Notes under the pieces: model-generated
Databases searched by the model: none
Told to the model about the DNA's origin: nothing
The model's input: the letters and a program-made list of their open reading frames with translations, nothing else
Translations under genes and position numbers: made by a program
In this document: one piece after another, positions 7,418 through 15,381 of the stretch
Layout: every line of letters starts with the position of its first letter
How positions within the stretch are numbered: position 1 is the stretch's first letter
Assembly (NCBI GenBank): GCA_001596135.1
Contig: CP014773.1
Location: 1,054,001-1,118,000, forward strand
Reading direction: 5' to 3'
From: Mucilaginibacter sp. PAMC 26640
GTDB taxonomy: Bacteria; Bacteroidota; Bacteroidia; Sphingobacteriales; Sphingobacteriaceae
DNA: 64,000 nt

Positions 7418-7762
7418 TTAATCCTGTGTAATAGGCTGGTGATCCGCATGGCATGCTTCGGCACATTCAAAACATGCAGCAGCGCATTTTTGGCAATGTT
7501 CGTGCTCATGCAAGCCGCATTCAGCAGCACACATGCGGCAAATTTCTTCACACAACACCAGGAATTGATGAGCCAATTCAGAATTACGCTGCAATAACCT
7601 TGCTGCAAGGCTGCAAAGGTCGGCACAATCCTTGTCAAGGCTGATGCAGCGCACCATCGGCTTTACTTCGTCTTCGTTCAAACATGCCGTTGCGCAATTT
7701 TCGCAGGCCGCCACGCAGGCGAGTAATTTGTTGATCAATTCGGTGTGATGGTGATTTTCCAT
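7418..7762 (-). CDS. four-helix bundle copper-binding protein (DUF326/Csp-like)
   Basis: 114 residues with 14 Cys and many His in helical CxxC-type spacing (CVAACENCATAC, CEEICRMCAAEC, CQKCAAACFECAEAC). This is the pattern of the DUF326 cysteine-rich four-helix bundle, related to the copper storage protein Csp, in which Cys thiolates line the bundle core and bind Cu(I). No export signal is visible, so it is probably cytosolic. The N-terminal MENHHHTE may also bind metal. It is monocistronic as far as can be seen, with no copper ATPase or regulator nearby. Confidence 0.88.
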   Translation of the reverse strand: MENHHHTELINKLLACVAACENCATACLNEDEVKPMVRCISLDKDCADLCSLAARLLQRNSELAHQFLVLCEEICRMCAAECGLHEHEHCQKCAAACFECAEACHADHQPITQD

Positions 7763-7916
7763 AGTAGTTTATGTAGTTTATATACATTCAATACGCATTG
7801 CGACAAAATGTTTACTAAAAACTAAATATTGTCACCGTTCGCAAGTCAACCCAAATCCAACAAAAAAAGCAACCGGTAAACCGGCTGCCCTTTCAAATCA
7901 AAATAATGAATTTATA

Positions 7917-9008
7917 TTACTTATCGTCATCGGCTGGCTGCTCATCTGTTGGCAGGCCCACAACCTTGTAAACTTTGTTATTATCTTCATCAAGCGCTTC
8001 CTGGAAATAGGTTCCGTCTGGTGCTACGTAAAGCTTTTCTCCGTTCACTTTTATCTTACGGCTATCCTGCGGCAATTTATCAACTATATCACCAACTTTT
8101 AAAGGCGCTTCATCTGCAGCGTAACTACCCTGGTCAGTGGCGTTGGCGTCACTGGTATTCAGCTCGCCATCTTTACCGGTTACTTCATACACCTGGGTAC
8201 CATCATCTTTAGTAAACAAACGGTAGTATACACCATTAGCCTCATAAAACTGCTCGCCATTAATGGTAATCGGCTGTGCATTTGATGGCAAAGCGTTGAT
8301 CTGGGCACCCACAGGTGGCTCTACCACCGTATACTGGTTGTTGTTTTGCTGATAGTATAAACCGTCGCTGTAATAATATTGGTAATCGCCAAAGTAAAAC
8401 GGATAGTAACCAAATGGCAATACACCAATACTGAAACCTATTCTAGGCAGGTAGTAAGAGTTGTAGTAGCCACGATAGTTATAAAAACCCCGGTTGAAAT
8501 AACGTGGACCATAATAGCCCCTGCCATAATTACCGCGATAACCTCCGTAAGCACCACCACGATAACCATAAGCACCGCGGCCATAGCTATTGCCGCCACG
8601 GTATGCATAATTTCCGCGGGAGCCTGGATAAACGTAGCCACTGCGATTCCCCGGCCTTCCCTGGAAACCACCTACCCCGTTTGTGCGCGGCCCTTGTGAA
8701 AAACCACCTCGCTGAGGTGATACGCCAACGCTATTGGGCCTTGAAGCAAAACCTGACGAACGGTTAAAACCGCCGCCGGAAGGCCTGCTAAAGCTACCTC
8801 CGCTGCTACCGGATGGCCGGCTGAAACCACCGCCACCGCCACTTGAAGGGCGACTGAAACCTCCGCCGCCACCGCGACTGCCACCACTGAAACCGCCACC
8901 GCCACCACCACGGCTAGAGCCGCCGCCGCGCTGGGCTAGTGCAGGCAACGCTAAAAAGAGGCCTAAAAGCCCCCCAAAAGCTAATGAAAGAAATTTTTTA
9001 TGTATCAT
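7917..9008 (-). CDS. Gly/Arg/Tyr-rich secreted protein, DUF6515-like
   Basis: 363 residues. A signal peptide (ending ALPALAQ) precedes about 150 residues of Gly-rich low complexity (GGGF/SRPSGG repeats), then a Tyr/Gly-rich stretch (YRGGAYGGYRG, GYYGPRYF). A hydrophobic IGVLPFGYYPFYFGDYQYYY segment leads into two C-terminal repeats of the form LPxxxxxIxxNGExxYxxxGxYYxxx (about 235–275 and 310–345), as in DUF6515-type proteins. It is likely envelope or surface associated and of unknown function. The GC-rich repetitive coding strand explains several long antisense open frames across it. Confidence 0.75.
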   Translation of the reverse strand: MIHKKFLSLAFGGLLGLFLALPALAQRGGGSSRGGGGGGFSGGSRGGGGGFSRPSSGGGGGFSRPSGSSGGSFSRPSGGGFNRSSGFASRPNSVGVSPQRGGFSQGPRTNGVGGFQGRPGNRSGYVYPGSRGNYAYRGGNSYGRGAYGYRGGAYGGYRGNYGRGYYGPRYFNRGFYNYRGYYNSYYLPRIGFSIGVLPFGYYPFYFGDYQYYYSDGLYYQQNNNQYTVVEPPVGAQINALPSNAQPITINGEQFYEANGVYYRLFTKDDGTQVYEVTGKDGELNTSDANATDQGSYAADEAPLKVGDIVDKLPQDSRKIKVNGEKLYVAPDGTYFQEALDEDNNKVYKVVGLPTDEQPADDDK

Positions 9009-9453
9009 TTTGAACTATTATATTTGATCAGCACTAGTACTGATAGGGTTATAGACTAAGAACATTGCCAACGGTTTAATGCTGCTATTAATTATTATAA
9101 CAAAAAACAAGCCGTGATTAAATTCCTTAGTTGGCTACCTAAGCTTTAATCACCAGGTCTGATCTACGCTTCTGCTTAGATCTCGATCAAGAGGGTCTTG
9201 TAAACAGATGCTTATGCCGTTGGTAATTGAACAACGATAAAGTATTTTCTTATTGAAATACTTCAAAAGCCTTATACCTATTGAAGAAACGCAAAGATGC
9301 TCGAAAAATTTTCAACGTAACTTCTAAATGTCATTGCTTCAGACCATTGAAATAAATGAAACGATGATAAAATAAACGAGCAAATTTTTACAAAAGCATT
9401 TACCAATGCAACCTTTTTATACCGGCCAACATCTTTTAGAAAAAATTATCCCA
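9009..9453. other. 445-bp intergenic region between divergent genes
   Basis: This AT-rich stretch lies between the divergent starts of the Gly-rich protein and the transglutaminase-like protein and should hold both promoters. A TATATTTG box occurs at 9019–9026 on the plus strand but has no well-placed partner and no gene start close by. I see no ORF, RNA gene or strong hairpin. Confidence 0.5.
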
Positions 9454-10683
9454 ATGAAACACATTTACCTGTCAGCCCTGGCGGTTTTATGCGCTATCAG
9501 TGCAATTGCCCAGCAACAATCTGCAACAGATGATTTCGGAGTGTTTAATACAACAACCGAAACGGAACGATTTACTGCTACGGAAAAACACGAATATGCA
9601 AAAGCCGATCACCTGTTAGAAACCTGGATAGATAAGTATAACAAGGCCGATGCAGCAACTAAACAAAAATATAAAGGCTATCAGCCCAGTATCTATTATA
9701 ATCATGCCTGTTATGAAGCGCTCCTGGGCAATAAGGAAAAAGCGCTGGCCGCCCTTGAGCAGAGCTATACACTTGGTTACAACAATTATCAAAGCATTAT
9801 GGCCGATACAGATTTGAATAGTTTGCATGCCGAAAAGCGCTACCAGGCTGTAATAGCGCGCATGCGCGAAAAAAGCGACTATGCTTATTTGCTGCAACAT
9901 TCCGGCCCGTACAACAATTCGATTGATAAAGCCTGGCCGGTATTTTCTTATCAGGAAGCAAGCACCCCTGAACTGGAGGGAATGAGAAAAAAGTTCAATC
10001 TCGATTCTGTAAGCGGGAACGGTGACGAGATCAGTAAGCTAAAACGCTTAATGTTTTGGGCACACAACGCAGTACGGCACGATGGTAATTCCAATAACCC
10101 TGCCTTGAAAAATGGGATCGACCTGATTGCCGTTTGCCAGAAAGACAGCCGGGGTGTTAACTGCCGCATGATGGCCACCATTTTACGGGATGCCTACCAG
10201 GCCGAAGGGTTTAAAGCCCGGATGGTTACCTGCTTCCCTAAAGATACAGCTGATAACGATTGCCATGTAATTAACGTTGTTTGGGCAAACACGCTAAACA
10301 AGTGGGTTTGGATGGACCCAACCTTTAACGCCTATGTTACCGATGCCAAAGGCAACCTGCTGAATATTGAAGAAGTACGGCAGCGAATGGTTGATGGCAA
10401 AGACCTGGTTATTAGTGAGCATGTAAACTGGAACGGCAAGCCGTTGAGCCAGGATTATTACCTGGGTTACTATATGCGCAAAAACCTGTACTGGCTGCAA
10501 TGCGCAGTAAAAAGCGAGTGGGATCTGGAAACCAGCAAGCCTGGTAAGCCGGTATCCCAATACCTGAATTTATACCCAGGCACTTATAACACCTTACACC
10601 AAACTAAAAAGATAACGCGCGGCAGCGAACAGTATGCCTTGAACAACCCGAAATACTTTTGGCAAAAACCGGTGGAGAAGTAG
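9454..10683 (+). CDS. secreted transglutaminase-like protein with N-terminal helical repeats
   Basis: 409 residues when begun at the Met opening a clear signal peptide (MKHIYLSALAVLCAISAIAQ); the earlier in-frame Met adds 16 residues ahead of it. Residues about 50–140 look TPR-like (YYNHACYEALLGNKEKALAALEQSY). The later part carries a transglutaminase/papain-like triad in order: Cys in GVNCRMMATIL, His in DNDCHVINVVW, Asp in WVWMDPTFN. The family includes proteases and peptide-modifying enzymes; the substrate cannot be told. Downstream M16 protease on the same strand is 202 bp away, so co-transcription is uncertain. Confidence 0.8.
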   Translation: MKHIYLSALAVLCAISAIAQQQSATDDFGVFNTTTETERFTATEKHEYAKADHLLETWIDKYNKADAATKQKYKGYQPSIYYNHACYEALLGNKEKALAALEQSYTLGYNNYQSIMADTDLNSLHAEKRYQAVIARMREKSDYAYLLQHSGPYNNSIDKAWPVFSYQEASTPELEGMRKKFNLDSVSGNGDEISKLKRLMFWAHNAVRHDGNSNNPALKNGIDLIAVCQKDSRGVNCRMMATILRDAYQAEGFKARMVTCFPKDTADNDCHVINVVWANTLNKWVWMDPTFNAYVTDAKGNLLNIEEVRQRMVDGKDLVISEHVNWNGKPLSQDYYLGYYMRKNLYWLQCAVKSEWDLETSKPGKPVSQYLNLYPGTYNTLHQTKKITRGSEQYALNNPKYFWQKPVEK

Positions 10684-10885
10684 CCCATTTGGAAAAGAAG
10701 AGACCGTGATGCGAACCCCTGAAAATTGTGATGAAGCGAGCAATTTTTAACCCGGATGATCGTAACTCGGGGTATGTATGGGCCTTCCGTTTAATAAAAT
10801 TAGTTAATCGTATGAATCGGGTTCCAAACAATTTGTAAAACGTTTTTTCGTTTCGCATCTTAGCACTCTCATTCCTAATTGATTT

Positions 10886-13747
10886 ATGAACTTCAACAGA
10901 AATTTTTCTGTAACCGTACTGGCATTCGTGGTTGCTACTGGCAGCACTTTTGCGCAGGTTAAAAGAAAAGCCAACCCATCACCAAAAAGCAAACCAATTC
11001 CGGCAGCGCAGCAGATCCGCCCAACTTTACTCCCGGTAGATCCTGAGGTACTAATCGGCAAACTTCCAAACGGATTAACTTATTACATCCGCCATAACGA
11101 GCAGCCAAAAAATCGCGCCGAACTTTACCTGGTTGTAAAAACCGGCTCGATACTGGAAACCGATGCACAGCAGGGCCTGGCGCATTTCACCGAGCATATG
11201 GCCTTTAACGGCACCCGCGATTATCCAAAGAACGCACTGGTGAACTACCTGCAAAAATCGGGCGTTCGTTTTGGTGCGGATTTAAATGCATACACCTCTT
11301 TTGATGAAACCGTTTACCAACTGCCTTTACCTACCGATAGTGCCGCGGTTTTCGAAAATGGTTTTAACATATTGGCTAACTGGGCCGGTTACATCACATT
11401 TGACCCGGCTGAAATTGATAAGGAGCGTGGCGTAGTGCTGGAAGAAGCCCGGTTGCGCGGCAAAAACGCCCAGGAACGCCTAAGCCAGCAAACCTTACCA
11501 GCTATCCTGAATAATTCTAAATACGCATCGCGCCTGCCTATCGGCCAGGAAAATATCATCAAAACCTTCGATCAGGCTACGATAAAAAGCTTTTACCATG
11601 ACTGGTACCGGCCAGATCTGGAAGCCGTTATCGTAGTGGGCGACTTTGATGTAAAAACAGTTGAGACCTACATCAAAAACAAGTTCTCATCGCTGGCCAA
11701 CCCGGTGGGTGAAAAACCGCGTACCGAATTCAGCGTACCACCAACCCCCGGTACAGTTGTTAAAATAGCCACTGATAAAGAATTCCCCTATACGCTGGCG
11801 CAAATTGTTGTGAAGCATCCGCAGTCGGTAGTAAAAACAACCGGCAGTTACATGCAGAGCCTGCGGGTTAACCTGTTTAACTACATGATGGGCGAGCGGC
11901 TTAACGAGTTGCTGCAGAAGCCGGAGCCGCCATACCTGTATGCAAGGGCTAGCTATTCCGCACTAATTGCTAAGCAGGATGCCTTCTCAACGGTAGTGAT
12001 TGCCAAGCCGGGCGATTTGGAAAATGCACTTAAAACAATGGTTGCCGAAACAGAACGCGCCCGTAAGTTCGGATTTACCTTAACCGAGCTGGAACGCGCA
12101 AAACAGGCTATGCTGGTGCAAATTCAAAACGCCTATGCGGAAAAGAACAAAACCAACTCGGCCAATTTTGTAAGAGAGTACAGCCAGAACTTTATTAACG
12201 GCGCAGCCGTACCCGTGATAGATTTTGAGTATAGCTTTATCGCTGGCAATATCAATAAGATCTCTACCACCGAGATGAATGCGCTGGCCGGTCAGTTTAT
12301 CAGCGATCAAAACCGGGTGATCATTGTTGAAGCACCCGAAAAGGATAAGGACAAACTGCCCACCGAAAAAACAATATTGAGCTGGATAGCTACCGGTGGC
12401 GCAAATGTTACCGCTTATGTAGATAACGCAACTACCCGCCCGCTATTGGAAAAAGTGCCCGAGCGCTCAAAAGTTGTAACCGAAACAAAGGATGATGCCA
12501 TTGGCACCACTACTTATGTTTTAGAGAACGGCCTTACCGCTATTTTAAAACCAACTACCTTTAAAAACGATCAAATACTGATCAATGGCTACAGCCTGGG
12601 TGGGACTTCGCTGGCCAGTGATAAAGATTTCACCTCGGCCAATTTAGCTGCACCTATCATCAGCAACAGCGGTATTGCCGATTTTAACCAAGGCATGCTG
12701 GATAAGCTGCTTGCCGGTAAAAATGTAACGGTTAATCCATATATCAGCGATGTGGCTCAGGGGATAAGCGCAAACACTTCACCGCGCGATTTTGAAACCA
12801 CCATGCAAATGATTTACCTGTATTTTACCCAGCCCCGCAAAGATGAGGACATCTGGAAAGGTAATATCAGCCAAACCAAATCTATCCTGTCAACCCGTGG
12901 GCTGGATCCGGGCAGTGTTTACCAGGATACGGTTTCAGCAGCTCTGGCAAATAACAATTTCAGATCGATGGTAACCACCTTACCAAATCTTAACGCAGCA
13001 ACTTTAGACAAAGCCTACAGCTTTTACAAGGACAGGTTTGCAGATGCGAGCGGGTTCACGTTTACCTTCGTGGGCAATTTCGACCCGGAGGTGATCAAAC
13101 CATACATTGAATCTTACCTGGGCGCATTGCCATCTACCCATAAAAAGGAAACTTATAAGGATCTGGGCATCCACCCGGCCGATGGGCAGCTAACCAAAAC
13201 TGTTTATAAAGGCATTGATGATAAAAGCACCGTGCAGTTGGTTTTTAGCGGTAAGTACGAATACAGTGAGGCCAATAACCTGCAAATGGACGCACTGGAA
13301 GAGGTGATGAACATTAAACTTACTGAACGGCTTCGCGAACAGGAAAGTGGCGTTTACTCGCCGGGCGTCAGGATTAGCTATGCTAAGATCCCATCCGGCA
13401 GGTATTCTGTAAACGTTTATTTCAGTTGCGCCAGCGCTAACGTAGATAAACTGATCGCCTCCACCATGGACGAAATAAGCAAGCTTAAATTGAACGGTGC
13501 ACAACCGGCAGATATCCAAAAGTTTGTTGCCGAAGAAGCGCGTTCAACCCAGGTGCAGCTGAAAGAAAATGTATTCTGGGCGGGTTACCTTGGGTCGGCA
13601 TCGCAAAATGGCACCAATCCCGATGATGTACTGAGCCACGTAAGTCACCTGGATCAGATCACCGTTCAAAGCACAAAAGAAACTGCCGCCAAATATTTAA
13701 ACACCAGCAACCTTATTAAACTTATATTGATGCCGGAGAAAAAATAA
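10886..13747 (+). CDS. M16 family zinc metallopeptidase (pitrilysin/PqqL-like)
   Basis: 953 residues. A signal peptide (ending GSTFAQ) is followed by two tandem M16 halves. The first has the inverted zinc motif H100-F-T-E103-H104 (LAHFTEHMAFNG), with the third ligand likely E180 in EIDKERGVV, matching HxxEH-x76-E spacing. The second half (from about residue 560) lacks a zinc motif, as usual for the inactive clamshell domain. It should degrade peptides in the periplasm. It ends just before the repeat array at 13757. Confidence 0.95.
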   Translation: MNFNRNFSVTVLAFVVATGSTFAQVKRKANPSPKSKPIPAAQQIRPTLLPVDPEVLIGKLPNGLTYYIRHNEQPKNRAELYLVVKTGSILETDAQQGLAHFTEHMAFNGTRDYPKNALVNYLQKSGVRFGADLNAYTSFDETVYQLPLPTDSAAVFENGFNILANWAGYITFDPAEIDKERGVVLEEARLRGKNAQERLSQQTLPAILNNSKYASRLPIGQENIIKTFDQATIKSFYHDWYRPDLEAVIVVGDFDVKTVETYIKNKFSSLANPVGEKPRTEFSVPPTPGTVVKIATDKEFPYTLAQIVVKHPQSVVKTTGSYMQSLRVNLFNYMMGERLNELLQKPEPPYLYARASYSALIAKQDAFSTVVIAKPGDLENALKTMVAETERARKFGFTLTELERAKQAMLVQIQNAYAEKNKTNSANFVREYSQNFINGAAVPVIDFEYSFIAGNINKISTTEMNALAGQFISDQNRVIIVEAPEKDKDKLPTEKTILSWIATGGANVTAYVDNATTRPLLEKVPERSKVVTETKDDAIGTTTYVLENGLTAILKPTTFKNDQILINGYSLGGTSLASDKDFTSANLAAPIISNSGIADFNQGMLDKLLAGKNVTVNPYISDVAQGISANTSPRDFETTMQMIYLYFTQPRKDEDIWKGNISQTKSILSTRGLDPGSVYQDTVSAALANNNFRSMVTTLPNLNAATLDKAYSFYKDRFADASGFTFTFVGNFDPEVIKPYIESYLGALPSTHKKETYKDLGIHPADGQLTKTVYKGIDDKSTVQLVFSGKYEYSEANNLQMDALEEVMNIKLTERLREQESGVYSPGVRISYAKIPSGRYSVNVYFSCASANVDKLIASTMDEISKLKLNGAQPADIQKFVAEEARSTQVQLKENVFWAGYLGSASQNGTNPDDVLSHVSHLDQITVQSTKETAAKYLNTSNLIKLILMPEKK

Positions 13748-13756
13748 ACCAATTGT

Positions 13757-14645
13757 AATGCTTCGTGCCTCAGCAAGACAATGTTGTCATCCTGACGAAG
13801 GAAGGATCTACTAAACGCCATGCACAGTGTGACGTGCGTGTCGGTTAACAGATGCTTCGTGCCTCAGCAAGACAAGGTTGTCATCCTGACGAAGGAAGGA
13901 TCTATTAAACGCCATGTATCATGTAACGTGCGTGTCGGTTAACAGATGCTTCGTTCCTCAGCAAGACCAATTTCTTTGTTTCCCCACCTTGTCATCCTGA
14001 CGAAGGAAGGATCCATTATGCGCCATGCTTAAGCGTTTCGGTTAACAGATGCTTCGTGCCTCAGCAAGACAAGGTTGTCATCCTGACGAAGGAAGGATCT
14101 ATTAAACGTCATGCATTGTGTGACGCGCGTGTTGGTTAACAGATGCTTCGTGCCTCAGCATGACAAGGTTGTCATCCTGACGAAGGAAGGATCTACTAAA
14201 CGCCATGCATTAAGCGTCTCTCGGTTAACAGATGCTTCGTTCCTCAGCAAGACAATTTCTTTGTTTCCCTACCTTGTCATCCTGACGAAGGAAGGATCTA
14301 CTATGCGCCATGCTTTAAGCGTTTCGGTTAACAGATGCTTCGTGCCTCGGCAAGACAAGGTTGTCATCCTGACGAAGGAAGGATCTGTTAAACGCCATGC
14401 ATCATGTAACGTGCGTTTCGGTTAACAGATGCTTCGTGCTTCAGCATGACAAGGTTGTCATCCTGACGAAGGAAGGATCCATTATGCGCCACGCTTTAAG
14501 CGTTTCGGTTAACAGATGCTTCGTGCCTCAGCATGACAAGGTTGTCATCCTGACGAAGGAAGGATCCATTATGCGCCATGCTTTAAGGTTTCGGTTAACA
14601 GATGCTTCGTGCCTCAGCATGACAAGGTTGTCATCCTGACGAAGC
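13757..14645. repeat. array of ten hairpin-forming direct repeats, 85–111 bp period
   Basis: The core GTCATCCTGACGAAG occurs ten times, starting at 13786, 13880, 13991, 14077, 14171, 14276, 14363, 14457, 14542 and 14630. Each core is preceded by a diverged inverted partner (CTTCGTGCCTCAGCAAGAC or GCATGAC forms), so every unit can fold into a stem of about 17–20 bp. Units end in AGGATC plus TAAACGCCATGC or TATGCGCCATGC and restart with GGTTAACAGATG. Two units (about 13945–14020 and 14230–14305) have an insertion with TTTCTTTGTTTCCC in the loop. There are no unique constant-length spacers, so this is not CRISPR. Open frames crossing the array are repeat artefacts. Another copy lies at 45360–45497. 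Confidence 0.9.
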
Positions 14646-14657
14646 CTAACCAATTCA

Positions 14658-15260
14658 TCAATGCATATCCAAATACGTACCAGCCGTTGAGTTTGGCTGG
14701 TGCACGAGGATGCCTACACATTTCCCCTGCGCATCAATCTCAAAAGAAATACCCTTCGGGATATCCGAATAGGTTTTTATTTTTTGCCCCCCGGCGGTAT
14801 AACTATTCCCTTCTTTAAGCGTGTAAAATTTGGCAATGTCCTGCCTATTGTTGCCTGTACTAATGAAATCGGCAGTTTTAAACCAGGGAGAGGTAACCAG
14901 TATTTTTTTGATGTGCTGAATGTTTTCATCGGCACCACCCATGGTGCGACTGGCAAAAATACTGGTACGATAGCCTGTTGTATCATGATTGGCATACCAG
15001 GTAGCTAAAGCGCTGCCCATTGCGGCATCACCCCCGTCTGGCTTGCCAAGCAGTTTAATAGCATCGGCCAAATTACCATCCAATTTTATCTGGCCAATAC
15101 TTAGTCCGGGGCTAATAAGTTGTTCCGGAGAAATGGTACTTGCATCGGTGGTATCGGGCGCGTCAGCAACTTCCTGATCTGTAGATTTTGCCGCCTTTTG
15201 CTCGCAGGCCACTATCAAAAAGACTGCTACAAGTAACACGATGTATTTGCAAACCTTCAT
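14658..15260 (-). CDS. lipoprotein of unknown function
   Basis: 200 residues. The signal peptide ends in a lipobox (FLIVACEQ, Cys at residue 19), then an acidic Ser/Thr linker (about 20–45). The remainder contains GLSIGQIKLDGNLADAIKLLGKPDGGD, a phrase resembling the start of the repeat fold in SmpA/BLIP-like small domains (G.s.g.v.lg.p..), followed by a beta-rich part with ISFEIDAQGKCVGI. I do not recognise a named family. Its 3' end abuts the last unit of the repeat array, so the array may serve as its 3' UTR. Confidence 0.75.
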   Translation of the reverse strand: MKVCKYIVLLVAVFLIVACEQKAAKSTDQEVADAPDTTDASTISPEQLISPGLSIGQIKLDGNLADAIKLLGKPDGGDAAMGSALATWYANHDTTGYRTSIFASRTMGGADENIQHIKKILVTSPWFKTADFISTGNNRQDIAKFYTLKEGNSYTAGGQKIKTYSDIPKGISFEIDAQGKCVGILVHQPNSTAGTYLDMH

Positions 15261-15381
15261 AAGCTAAATTTGATTTGTTAATGCTATAACCTCAAATACG
15301 GGATATTGTTGATAAATGGTTGCTGTAGTTTTTGTTATGATAAATTATCTACCTTTAAAAACCAGAATAATACCTTTAATC

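Noticed and set aside
8734-9027. Pro/Leu-rich plus-strand ORF over the Gly-rich gene
   Set aside because: It is the antisense reading of Gly-rich codons; the minus strand has a signal peptide and a recognisable C-terminal repeat.
9212-9232. Partial match to the repeat family (AACAGATGCTT) in the 9-kb intergenic gap
   Set aside because: Only about 11 bases match and neither the core nor the hairpin partner is present, so chance similarity is likely.
14111-14639. Open frames of 80–104 codons across the repeat array
   Set aside because: They only reflect the repeat sequence read in frame, have no start context or signal, and repeat the same peptide several times.
13757-14645. CRISPR-like array
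   Set aside because: The repeated part makes up nearly the whole 85–111 bp unit, the intervening parts are also similar to one another, the period varies and no cas genes are present.
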